This document shows, piece by piece, positions 1 through 6,051 of a stretch of 6,051 nucleotides of DNA. This DNA is from UBA2632 sp964452155 (lineage in GTDB: Bacteria > Bacteroidota > Bacteroidia > Bacteroidales > Dysgonomonadaceae). A program made the position numbers and the translations under genes. Where the stretch lies: NCBI GenBank assembly GCA_964452155.1, contig CAYVLC010000153.1:1-6051 (forward strand), read 5' to 3'. The notes beneath the pieces were generated by a model. That model ran no database searches. It saw nothing but the letters and a program-made list of their open reading frames with translations, and was not told the origin of the DNA. Each line of letters starts with the position of its first letter. Position 1 is the stretch's first letter.

Positions 1-79
1 TCAAGAAAAAGATTAAATTGAAAGCACAAGACTAGCTACTTTACCTTCTTTTTTTTATTGCTATAGAATCTCCCCGATA
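1..79. other. Region downstream of the GatB/YqeY gene, no gene seen
   Basis: These 79 bases follow the end of the minus-strand unit. I see no open frame of note and no convincing terminator. On the minus strand a weak AAAGTA/TGCTTT pairing with a G-T pair (around bases 23-43) is followed by a T-rich but interrupted stretch toward base 1. This is too weak to call as a terminator. Confidence 0.4.
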
Positions 80-529
80 TTACGACAATAATTTCTTTAC
101 AGTTTCGGCAATCATACGTCCCTCGGCTTTGCCGCCAAGCGCTTTGGTAGCTGCGCCCATCACCTTGCCCATATCTTTGAGCGACGACGACCCGGTTCGC
201 ACAATTATTTCGCCAATAGCTCTCTCTAGTTCCTCTTGTGAAAATGGTTTTGGCAGATAAGATTGCAATACTTCTACCTCGGCAAGCTCTTGTTGTGCCA
301 ATTCTACACGATTTTGCTCTTCATAGATAGCTGCACTATCCTTGCGTTGTTTCACCATGCGTTGCAAAATGGCTATCGATTGCTCTTCCGACAAAGTATG
401 CTCGGCTCCTTTGGCAGTTGTTACTTCCATGAAGGCAGTTTTTATACTTCGCAGTGTTTCTAGCTTCACTTTATCTTTGGCCAACATGGCTGTTTTTATT
501 TCTTGATCAATTGTTTGGAATAAGTTCAT
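80..529 (-). CDS. GatB/YqeY domain-containing protein
   Basis: This 149-residue protein belongs to the GatB/YqeY family. It has a helical N-terminal half (FQTIDQEIKTAMLAKDKVKL, then LRSIKTAFMEV) and a C-terminal segment DMGKVMGAATKALGGKAEGR (119-138) followed by MIAETVKKLL. That segment matches the conserved DMGKVM...GxAxGxxI pattern also found at the C-terminus of GatB. In GatB this domain helps hold tRNA during amidation of Glu-tRNA(Gln) and Asp-tRNA(Asn). The role of free-standing YqeY proteins is not established, so I give no specific function. The length is normal for a stand-alone family member. The gene begins 30 bp after the ftsZ stop with the start context AGATACA-ATG, and it looks like the last gene of the ftsZ transcription unit. 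Confidence 0.93.
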   Translation of the reverse strand: MNLFQTIDQEIKTAMLAKDKVKLETLRSIKTAFMEVTTAKGAEHTLSEEQSIAILQRMVKQRKDSAAIYEEQNRVELAQQELAEVEVLQSYLPKPFSQEELERAIGEIIVRTGSSSLKDMGKVMGAATKALGGKAEGRMIAETVKKLLS

Positions 530-559
530 TGTATCTGTTTGTTTTCTGTTGTGTAAATA

Positions 560-1861
560 TCAAATATCGAAAAGCGAAGATGACGGAGCAGCCGTTTCGC
601 CACGATAATCGCGCGGATCGAACTCACGGGTACGTTTAAAAACAGGGTTCTTCTCTAGTGCTTCAATAATTTTATCGTCGTTTAGTTCTTCCAGTGTCAA
701 AACAAAAGTTTCGGGTTGGCTGTTGCCTTTGGCAATATTGCGCAGGCCTTCTTTTCCGTAGTATTTTTCAATTAATTTCTTGTCTTCTTTCTCTTGTTCT
801 TTTTTATTATCCTCGGCTATCTTACGCTCTAGCTCTTCGGCCCTGGTTTCCTCCAAGTATTTCTCTGAGATACCTGGCACACTGGTAATATTGAAACCCG
901 TTGCAAGCAAAGTCACTTTTACTTCGTCGTCGAGGGTGTCTTCTACGGCAGCTCCCCATATCACCTCTATCTCGCTTCCAAATTTCGACATGAATTCGTG
1001 AAACGCATTCATCTCTTCCATCATCAACGGTGAGTTTTCGCCATAGGAGATATTCACCAATATCTTTTTTGCACTAAACACATCGTTGTTGTTTAGCAAG
1101 GGCGAGTGCAAAGCATCTTTAATGGCTTCGTTTATTCTATTTTCTCCTTTACCCAAGCCCCTACTCATAATGGCTACACCACCTTCTTTCAGAGTAGTGT
1201 TTACATCGGCAAAGTCTAGGTTGACATGTCCGTGAATGGTGATGATCTCTGCAATGCTTTTTGCGGCGGTAGCCAGTGTATCGTCGGCTTTGGCAAAAGC
1301 ATTCATCATTGTCAAGTCTTTGTATATGTCGCGCAGTCGTTCGTTGTTTATTACCAATAGCGCATCCACATTCTTGGCAATTTCTTCTACCCCATTGAGT
1401 GCTTGCACAATCTTGCGAGGTCCTTCAAATACAAACGGAATAGTAACAATACCAATAGTGAGTATGCCCAAGTCTTTGGCCACGCGAGCTATAACAGGAG
1501 CCGCACCAGTGCCTGTGCCCCCACCCATACCTGCAGTAATAAACACCATGCGAGTGCCATCGCCCAAGAGGTCTTGTATCAAATCTATGCTTTCCAGGGC
1601 AGCTGCACGCGCCACTTCGGGCTTGTTGCCTGCACCGAGTCCTCCGGTTGTTTGTTCTCCTAGTTGCACTTTTACTGGAACAGGAGAGCGAGACAATGCC
1701 TGATTGTCTGTGTTGCACAAAGCAAAAGAAACATCGTGAATACCCTCATGAAACATGTGATTGACGGCATTGCTGCCGCCCCCACCTACTCCAATCACCT
1801 TTATGATTGCTTGCGTATGGTTTTGTAATTCAAATTTTAAAATATCCTCGTCCATTGTCAT
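560..1861 (-). CDS. ftsZ: FtsZ, tubulin-like GTPase of the division ring
   Basis: FtsZ polymerises in the cytoplasm with GTP to form the ring that organises septation. The protein has 433 residues. The nucleotide-binding domain shows GVGGGGSNAVNHM (24-36), CNTDNQAL (49-56), the tubulin signature GGGTGTG (113-119) within GMGGGTGTGAAPVIA, and IPFVFEG. The T7 synergy loop is GHVNLDFADVNT (211-222), with both catalytic aspartates (216 and 219) present, so it should be an active GTPase. The C-terminal tubulin-like domain runs to about 330. A highly charged, probably helical linker follows (about 335-370) and then a tail with NPVFKR near 405-410 and an end in SSSLFDI. The start could be Met1 (1861) or Met3 (1855); the two cannot be told apart because there is no Shine-Dalgarno. 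It lies 39 bp after ftsA and 30 bp before the yqeY-like gene, so co-transcription is likely. Confidence 0.98.
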   Translation of the reverse strand: MTMDEDILKFELQNHTQAIIKVIGVGGGGSNAVNHMFHEGIHDVSFALCNTDNQALSRSPVPVKVQLGEQTTGGLGAGNKPEVARAAALESIDLIQDLLGDGTRMVFITAGMGGGTGTGAAPVIARVAKDLGILTIGIVTIPFVFEGPRKIVQALNGVEEIAKNVDALLVINNERLRDIYKDLTMMNAFAKADDTLATAAKSIAEIITIHGHVNLDFADVNTTLKEGGVAIMSRGLGKGENRINEAIKDALHSPLLNNNDVFSAKKILVNISYGENSPLMMEEMNAFHEFMSKFGSEIEVIWGAAVEDTLDDEVKVTLLATGFNITSVPGISEKYLEETRAEELERKIAEDNKKEQEKEDKKLIEKYYGKEGLRNIAKGNSQPETFVLTLEELNDDKIIEALEKNPVFKRTREFDPRDYRGETAAPSSSLFDI

Positions 1862-1871
1862 TCTCTTAAAG

Positions 1872-1895
1872 ATAAACTACACACAGTGTGTTTAT
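1872..1895 (-). repeat. Inverted repeat (hairpin) in the ftsA-ftsZ gap
   Basis: Read on the minus strand, the 39-bp gap contains the arm ATAAAC-ACAC, a TGT loop, and the return arm GTGT-A-GTTTAT. All ten arm bases pair, with one bulged A. The element ends 10 nt before the ftsZ ATG. No T-run follows on either strand, so it does not look like an intrinsic terminator. In RNA it could influence ftsZ translation or act as a processing or stability element. In DNA its core ACACAC-T-GTGTGT is a 13-bp palindrome that could be a protein site. The pairing is read directly; any function is inference. Confidence 0.6.
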
Positions 1896-1900
1896 AAAAA

Positions 1901-3193
1901 TTAATTGTCATCGTCTGCATCATCAAATATACCACCAAACATGTCCTCTACTTTACTAAAAAATCCTCCCGGCTTGTTCTTTGGCTTTGGTTTAGGCTTC
2001 TTTGGTTTCTTTTCTTCCAGTTTCTCTTCCTCTTCTTCATACATCGGTTCTTCCACATGCTCCTCGCAATCGTCCCAGGCATATAACAACAGCCCTAGGG
2101 CTTGTGTCAACGATGGGTCGTTTGCCAATTCGGGGAAGTTGTTTACAAAAGTTTTCTTTGCCGAAGCTTTTCTCACAGGCATTTTTAGTTTGTTTTCTAA
2201 ATACAAATGCAAGTTTTTCAGCAAAGACGCCCCTCCCGTTATCACCACACCGCCACCCAACTGGCCTTGATAGCCCGACAACTTAATTTGCTCCACAATA
2301 TTCTCCACAATTTCCTGAAGGCGCATTTCTATAACAAGGTTGAGGTTGGGGAGGTCTATATCGGGCTTACTAGCAAAGGAGTTAAAGAAACCCGTCTCTT
2401 GAGTTTCGTGTGTTTTACCAAACTTCATCTTATACGATTCGGCATCGCTCTCAATAAAATTGAGGTCGCAAATGTCTCGTGTAATTGTGGCTCCGCCAAA
2501 GGGTATCACCACCATATAACGCAGCTTGCCACCCTTGTAAATAGATAGCGAAGATGTGCCAGCACCAAAATCAATGAATGCACAACCCAACTCTTTCTCT
2601 GTTTCGTTGAGCGATATGGCAGCCGATGCCAATGGGCCCACTACATAACCAGCAATTTGCAAATTTGCCTTATCTTTTATACTCTTATCAATGTTGGTAA
2701 TGATGTTTGGCCGCCCTACAATCATTTGGTAGTTGGCTTCTATCTGCGATGTGGCAACACCTACAGGTTGGGGCTCAGCCTTTTCGTTGATAATATATTC
2801 TACATCGGCTATATCGTAGCGTTTGCTCATTTCGGGCATATACTTCTCGGCCTCTTTGCGTAGTTGGGCAATCACACTTTCGGTAACTATGCCCGACGAC
2901 GATAACTGTTTGCTCACCCTGTGCGAAACCGCATGCAGCGATTGGCCTGCAACTGAAACATACACCTTTGCAATCTTTTTATTTAGTTTGTTTTCGAGCA
3001 AACTAATCAACTTGCGCACCTTTGCGCCAGTCTCTTCTATGTTGTAAACCAGTCCGCGCCTTATGCAACGGTTAGACGGAATAGTTTCGCAAGCCAACAC
3101 AGATATAACATTGTCTTCGTTTTTGCGAGCAACTATACCCGTAATTTTTGATGTCCCTAAATCGATGGCGGCGATAAATCCTGATTGTATCAT
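1901..3193 (-). CDS. ftsA: FtsA, actin-like membrane anchor of the FtsZ ring
   Basis: FtsA is an actin-fold ATPase that ties FtsZ filaments to the inner membrane and recruits later divisome proteins. The frame opens at an ATG at 3235 (444 residues), but I choose the ATG at 3193 (430 residues). It places MIQSGFIAAIDLGTSK right at the N-terminus, as usual for the family, and it shares the ATACA-ATG context of the yqeY-like gene. In the 430-residue numbering, phosphate-1 is AAIDLGTSK (8-16). The FtsA-specific 1C (SHS2) domain falls around 70-150 (VYVSVAGQSLHAVSHRVSK). Phosphate-2 is FIDFGAGTSSLSI (206-218) and the adenosine motif is GGGVVITGGASLLKNL (313-328). After about residue 375 comes an acidic Glu-rich run, a Lys/Pro-rich linker and then a short amphipathic segment, FFSKVEDMFGGIF (411-423), fitting the C-terminal membrane-targeting helix. 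It ends in an acidic tail. Confidence 0.96.
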   Translation of the reverse strand: MIQSGFIAAIDLGTSKITGIVARKNEDNVISVLACETIPSNRCIRRGLVYNIEETGAKVRKLISLLENKLNKKIAKVYVSVAGQSLHAVSHRVSKQLSSSGIVTESVIAQLRKEAEKYMPEMSKRYDIADVEYIINEKAEPQPVGVATSQIEANYQMIVGRPNIITNIDKSIKDKANLQIAGYVVGPLASAAISLNETEKELGCAFIDFGAGTSSLSIYKGGKLRYMVVIPFGGATITRDICDLNFIESDAESYKMKFGKTHETQETGFFNSFASKPDIDLPNLNLVIEMRLQEIVENIVEQIKLSGYQGQLGGGVVITGGASLLKNLHLYLENKLKMPVRKASAKKTFVNNFPELANDPSLTQALGLLLYAWDDCEEHVEEPMYEEEEEKLEEKKPKKPKPKPKNKPGGFFSKVEDMFGGIFDDADDDN

Positions 3194-3338
3194 TGTATAT
3201 GTTGTGTTTTGTACTGTTCTTACTTGTAGAAACAATCAATAACTGTTTCTGTTTAATAGTCTTTCAAAGAAAAGAGAAATAGTGAATTTAGTTTTTTTAG
3301 AAGCTCTACTCGCTCTACTAGACCAATTTGTGTGGTTT
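3194..3338. other. ftsQ-ftsA intergenic region, no gene seen
   Basis: About 145 bp separate the ftsQ stop from the preferred ftsA start. I see no RNA gene, no hairpin followed by a T-run on the minus strand, and no full TAnnTTTG element; the nearest is TTTCTTTG, one mismatch, with no -33 partner. There is an 8-bp direct repeat, GCTCTACT on the plus strand, at 3303-3310 and 3312-3319. It is the largest gap between genes here, so a leader or weak promoter for ftsA cannot be excluded. Confidence 0.5.
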
Positions 3339-4070
3339 TCACTTCAATGTGCACACTACTTGATTGTTGTACGCTAGATTTATTTCCGAATATCGGTTCC
3401 AACCAACAGTGCCTAGGCCTTTATCTATAAAGAGTTTCAACTTGAGGAGCTTTTCTTCATAATCATCTAGCGAACCCAATGTAACTTTAAAATCGCCAGC
3501 ACGAGGAACTATCTGCACTTTCTGGTATTGATCTACAACAATCTGTTCTATCCATGCATCCCATCTGGAGCTGTTGGAAACAAACATCACAAAGTCGTAC
3601 AATTCGTTTTTTGCAAACTCTTCGGTAATATAACCTGTTGCCAAAGGCAAATAAACGGTGTAGTTTTGTGATATGGGCATTCGCTCGCGCTCCGAATCGA
3701 TATAAAAACTGCCCTCGCGGTGCGATATTACTCGCAACACCGGGTTGCGCTGATAAATGTTTGCCACAATGCTACCATTGCGTGTTGTGAACACCTGCAC
3801 AGCCTTCACCATTTTGTTTGCGCTTATGGCTTCTTCCATTTCCATGGTGTTGATATCGGCTATGCGTTTACCAATTGGGTGCAATTTCTCTTTCTTGAGA
3901 AGCTGCTCTATATCTTTTGTTTGAATAAATTGTTTGTCCGTGCTATCCTTTACCAATACGCTGAAATTTTCGCACACTTTGTCGTGCGTATTGTCTTTGA
4001 AATATAAAGTGGCAAACACTAAATACCCCAACAATACAAGAGTAGCAAACACTAGCAGAAATCTCTTCAT
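3339..4070 (-). CDS. ftsQ: FtsQ/DivIB-type cell division protein
   Basis: FtsQ is a single-pass membrane protein of the divisome that bridges the cytoplasmic ring and the septal wall synthesis machinery. The protein has 243 residues. It has a very short cytoplasmic N-terminus (MKR), one hydrophobic segment at about 4-22, then an outer (periplasmic) part. Residues about 36-115 fit a POTRA domain: FIQTKDIEQLL, then an IxxMEEAISANKMVKAVQVF helix-strand unit and VANIYQRNPVLRVI. The rest fits the beta domain, with YID...MPIS near 123-134 and a closing strand YSEINLAYNNQVV. YxEInLxYxNQVV and PVLRV are what I recall from Bacteroidota FtsQ. The start is supported by an in-frame TGA at 4088-4086 with no other start between. 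Position between murC and ftsA supports the call. Sequence conservation of FtsQ is generally low, so the name rests on topology, motifs and context together. Confidence 0.9.
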   Translation of the reverse strand: MKRFLLVFATLVLLGYLVFATLYFKDNTHDKVCENFSVLVKDSTDKQFIQTKDIEQLLKKEKLHPIGKRIADINTMEMEEAISANKMVKAVQVFTTRNGSIVANIYQRNPVLRVISHREGSFYIDSERERMPISQNYTVYLPLATGYITEEFAKNELYDFVMFVSNSSRWDAWIEQIVVDQYQKVQIVPRAGDFKVTLGSLDDYEEKLLKLKLFIDKGLGTVGWNRYSEINLAYNNQVVCTLK

Positions 4071-4090
4071 TTTACTTCGGTAAATTCATA

Positions 4091-4098
4091 CAAATATA
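4091..4098 (-). promoter_or_regulatory. Candidate Bacteroidota -7 promoter element upstream of ftsQ
   Basis: In the 81-bp murC-ftsQ gap the minus strand reads TATATTTG, an exact match to the TAnnTTTG -7 element used by the Bacteroidota primary sigma factor. It lies 20 bp before the ftsQ ATG, so transcription would begin roughly 12-16 bp before the start codon. The expected -33 TTTG element 19-21 bp further upstream is not clear; that position reads AATTTCT. The motif alone is short and the region is AT-rich, so a chance match is possible. If real, it would give ftsQ-ftsA-ftsZ a promoter separate from murG-murC. Confidence 0.35.
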
Positions 4099-4151
4099 CT
4101 CGTTCTATTCGGAAGTGAGAAATTGCAACTCAAGAATTTATCTTCTCACCG

Positions 4152-5579
4152 TCAAACGTTCTGATTATCTCGGCACAGTTGCTCTATCTGGGGTAGCAAC
4201 GACTCTATGTCGCCTGCTCCAAGAGTAACCACCACTTCGTGTCTATTCTTATTTAGCAACTCTACTACCTCGTCTTTGCTACACATTGTTTTGTTGGCAA
4301 TAGTTACCTTATCAAAAATGAGATGCGAGGTCACTCCCTCTATAGGCTCTTCGCGCGCAGGATAGATATCTAGCAATATCAACTCGTCAAGCAGCGATAG
4401 ACTGGTGGCAAACTCATTGGCAAAATCGCGTGTGCGGCTATAGAGGTGTGGCTGGAAGATGCCCGTGATTTTTTTATTGTCGTACAACTTCTTTATTGAA
4501 TAAATAGACGCTGCCACCTCATCGGGATGATGTGCATAGTCATCAATCAAGACCACTCTCTCTGATCTGAAACGAACATCGAACCTCCGCTTTGCCCCCA
4601 TATATCCCCACAGAGCCGCTTTTATCTCATGTGGTTGCGCTCCACCCAACCAAGCGGCTGCGGCTGCAGCTACGGCGTTCTCCACATTTATCAAAATGGG
4701 CACACCTAGCTCTATATTATTTATCCTACCCTGGGGATAAACAAAATCGAACAACAATGCACCACCTCCAATACGTATATTATCGGCATGAAAGTCACCC
4801 GAGGTAATAGAATAACTGTACTGCTTAACGGATGGATGGCACTGTGGTGTAACAGGGATATCTTTTCTCATAATCAGATACCCATCTTCGCAAATGAGGC
4901 TGGTAAACTTCTCAAAACTCTTGCGATAATTTGCTGCGTTGTGATAAATATCTAAATGATCGGGGTTGGCCGACGTGATGATGGCTATCCAGGGATTCAA
5001 CCAATGAAACGATCGGTCGTACTCGTCAGCCTCAATGACAGTAATCTCGCTTTCTTTGGATAGTATCAGATTGCTTTGATAGTTTTTGAGAATGCCACCC
5101 AAAAATGCACTACAATCTACCTCCGATTGACGAAGAATGTAGGCCACCATGCTACTCACCGTAGTCTTGCCATGTGTGCCCGCACAACATATAGCTTTGC
5201 TGAGCTTAGTAATCTCGCCCAACACCTGTGCGCGCTTCATAATGGTGAATCCTTTTTGTTGGAAATAGACAAACTCGGTGTGTGTAGTGGGTACAGCGGG
5301 TGTATATACCACCAAAGTGGTGAGGGTGTTTAAGAATTGGGGCGGTATGCGCTCCACATTGTCCTCGTAGTGAATGATAGCACCCTCTTCTTCTAAAAGC
5401 TGACTTAGTTTCGTGGAGACACGGTCGTATCCACCTACAGTTTTCTTCTTCGACAAAAAATAGCGTGCCAAATTGCTCATACCAATGCCTCCTATTCCTA
5501 TAAAATAGATGTTGGTGAAGTTGTCAATTACAGGTAGAGTTTGGTTTGTCATTATGCCTGGAGTGTTTGTTATTGTCAT
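4152..5579 (-). CDS. murC: MurC, UDP-N-acetylmuramate--L-alanine ligase
   Basis: This cytoplasmic ATP-dependent Mur ligase joins L-alanine to UDP-MurNAc, the first step in building the peptidoglycan stem peptide. The 475 residues are normal full length. Three Mur-ligase domains are visible. The N-terminal Rossmann-like domain has GIGGIGMS (about 28-35) for UDP-MurNAc. The central ATPase domain has the P-loop GTHGKTT (134-140), EADEYDRSF (183-191) and NPDHLDIYHN (205-214). The C-terminal domain has DDYAHHPDEV (346-355), QPHLYSRTRDF (376-386) and a final GAGDI (454-458). DDYxHHP and QPHxxxRTRD separate MurC from MurD, MurE and MurF. The first ATG (5579) overlaps the murG stop. Met10 (5552) is an alternative start, because recalled Bacteroidota MurC proteins have a shorter lead before the glycine-rich loop. 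It is followed by ftsQ with no murB or ddl between, a gene order I associate with Bacteroidota. Confidence 0.97.
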   Translation of the reverse strand: MTITNTPGIMTNQTLPVIDNFTNIYFIGIGGIGMSNLARYFLSKKKTVGGYDRVSTKLSQLLEEEGAIIHYEDNVERIPPQFLNTLTTLVVYTPAVPTTHTEFVYFQQKGFTIMKRAQVLGEITKLSKAICCAGTHGKTTVSSMVAYILRQSEVDCSAFLGGILKNYQSNLILSKESEITVIEADEYDRSFHWLNPWIAIITSANPDHLDIYHNAANYRKSFEKFTSLICEDGYLIMRKDIPVTPQCHPSVKQYSYSITSGDFHADNIRIGGGALLFDFVYPQGRINNIELGVPILINVENAVAAAAAAWLGGAQPHEIKAALWGYMGAKRRFDVRFRSERVVLIDDYAHHPDEVAASIYSIKKLYDNKKITGIFQPHLYSRTRDFANEFATSLSLLDELILLDIYPAREEPIEGVTSHLIFDKVTIANKTMCSKDEVVELLNKNRHEVVVTLGAGDIESLLPQIEQLCRDNQNV

Positions 5580-6051
5580 GATTGTATGTGTTTGGTGTTT
5601 ACAAGCTTTGCAATTTCATCCACAATTCGGTTGGCCGAATTGTGCTGCGCATGAAGCAGAATATTTGCACTTAAATCTATTAATTTAGCAGGATTTTGAA
5701 CTAAACTAAGTGCAATCGAAAAAAGTTGAAGCTCAGCAGTATCATCTGCCACAAGAATAGCTGCATTTTTTTGTACTAGGGCCAAAGCATTTTGTGTTTG
5801 GTGGTCTTCCGCCACATTGGGAGATGGAACCAATATGACAGGCTTGCCCAGTAGGCTAAACTCTGATATAGAACCAGCACCAGCACGCGATATTACCAAA
5901 TCGGCCACGGAATAGGCCAGATCCATCCGCGACACAAAATCGTATAACTGCACATTGGGCGGAATTTCCCCCGCAGCTTGCAGCTCTAGCATATCTTTGT
6001 AGTAATACTTGCCACACTGCCAGATTATTTGAACATTCTCTTCCGCAATTT
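5576..6051 (-). CDS. murG: MurG, UDP-GlcNAc:lipid I N-acetylglucosaminyltransferase (3' part only)
   Basis: MurG transfers GlcNAc from UDP-GlcNAc to lipid I at the inner face of the cytoplasmic membrane, making lipid II. Only the C-terminal part is here. The reading frame is open to the window edge (first whole codon at 6049-6047), giving about 157 residues, so the methionine at 5992 is internal and not a start. The visible part begins with an IIWQCGKYYY stretch typical of MurG. Next comes the UDP-GlcNAc-binding segment ISRAGAGSISE, with the Glu that in E. coli MurG contacts the ribose. GKPVILVPSP and then HQTQNA follow, where Q and N match the conserved donor-site Gln and Asn. This is the GT-B C-terminal Rossmann domain of family GT28. 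The TGA stop (5578-5576) overlaps the murC ATG as ATGA, which implies translational coupling. The N-terminal acceptor domain lies outside the window. Confidence 0.96.
   Translation of the reverse strand, partial: IAEENVQIIWQCGKYYYKDMLELQAAGEIPPNVQLYDFVSRMDLAYSVADLVISRAGAGSISEFSLLGKPVILVPSPNVAEDHQTQNALALVQKNAAILVADDTAELQLFSIALSLVQNPAKLIDLSANILLHAQHNSANRIVDEIAKLVNTKHIQS

Noticed and set aside
1..79. Terminator, tRNA or other RNA gene after the yqeY-like gene
   Set aside because: Only a weak stem with an interrupted T-rich stretch is visible, and no cloverleaf or conserved RNA motif is recognisable.
1236..1703. 155-codon open frame on the plus strand opposite ftsZ
   Set aside because: It lies wholly antisense to the conserved GTPase domain of ftsZ. 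Its low-complexity Ser/Ala/Pro-rich translation mirrors the Gly/Ala-rich FtsZ codons and shows no recognisable domain.
1425..1718. 97-codon minus-strand open frame inside ftsZ in another frame
   Set aside because: Out-of-frame shadow of the FtsZ tubulin signature region, with Cys/Arg/Trp-rich unnatural composition.
1867..1874. TATCTTTA as a -7 promoter element for ftsZ
   Set aside because: One mismatch to TAnnTTTG, and transcription would begin at or within the ftsZ start codon.
1905..2270. Plus-strand open frame opposite the ftsA 3' end, Ser- and Phe-rich
   Set aside because: It is the complement of the Glu/Lys/Pro-rich FtsA tail. The apparent repeats come from that low-complexity coding sequence.
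3194..3235. Upstream ATG at 3235 as the ftsA start, adding 14 residues
   Set aside because: The added residues are unlike FtsA N-termini, while the ATG at 3193 puts the first conserved strand at the expected place and has the ATACA context. It is not excluded experimentally.
3303..3319. GCTCTACT direct repeat and a small TAGA-GCT-TCTA hairpin in the ftsQ-ftsA gap
   Set aside because: Two 8-bp copies and a 4-bp stem are too short to mean much. An A-run, not a T-run, follows on the minus strand, so it is not a terminator.
1..6051. CRISPR array, insertion sequence, prophage, defence or other accessory system
   Set aside because: No repeat-spacer pattern, transposase motif, target-site duplication or atypical gene was seen. 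All six genes are conserved housekeeping or dcw-linked genes in one orientation.

Overview
The window carries a compact division-and-cell-wall (dcw) block, and every convincing gene lies on the minus strand. In transcription order (right to left) these are the 3' part of murG, then murC, ftsQ, ftsA, ftsZ and a small GatB/YqeY-domain gene. The organism looks like a member of the Bacteroidota, most likely Bacteroidales or a close relative. The reasons are the style of the MurG, MurC and FtsQ proteins, the direct murG-murC-ftsQ order with no murB or ddl between, the lack of Shine-Dalgarno sequences before the starts, A/C-rich start contexts, and a TAnnTTTG-type promoter element before ftsQ. This placement rests on recalled family features, not on a search.

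Layout. At 5576-6051 is the C-terminal half of MurG, cut by the window edge; its stop overlaps the murC start in an ATGA. At 4152-5579 is a full-length MurC. An 81-bp gap follows, holding a candidate promoter element. ftsQ is at 3339-4070. A gap of about 145 bp leads to ftsA, whose likely start is 3193 and which ends at 1901. A 39-bp gap, mostly filled by an inverted repeat, precedes ftsZ (560-1861). After 30 bp comes the GatB/YqeY-domain gene (80-529). Bases 1-79 hold no gene that I can support.

How the genes work together. MurG makes lipid II, the final membrane-linked peptidoglycan precursor, and MurC adds the first amino acid of the stem peptide to UDP-MurNAc. FtsZ forms the cytokinetic ring, FtsA tethers it to the membrane, and FtsQ is the bitopic divisome scaffold that links the ring to septal wall synthesis. 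The YqeY-like protein is of unproven function and appears to ride along at the end of the same transcription unit.

The window is essentially a conserved housekeeping region. I found no sign of an undescribed system. The items most worth a second look are small: the hairpin just ahead of ftsZ, the candidate promoter before ftsQ, a shared start-site context, and the lineage-specific C-terminal tails of FtsA and FtsZ.
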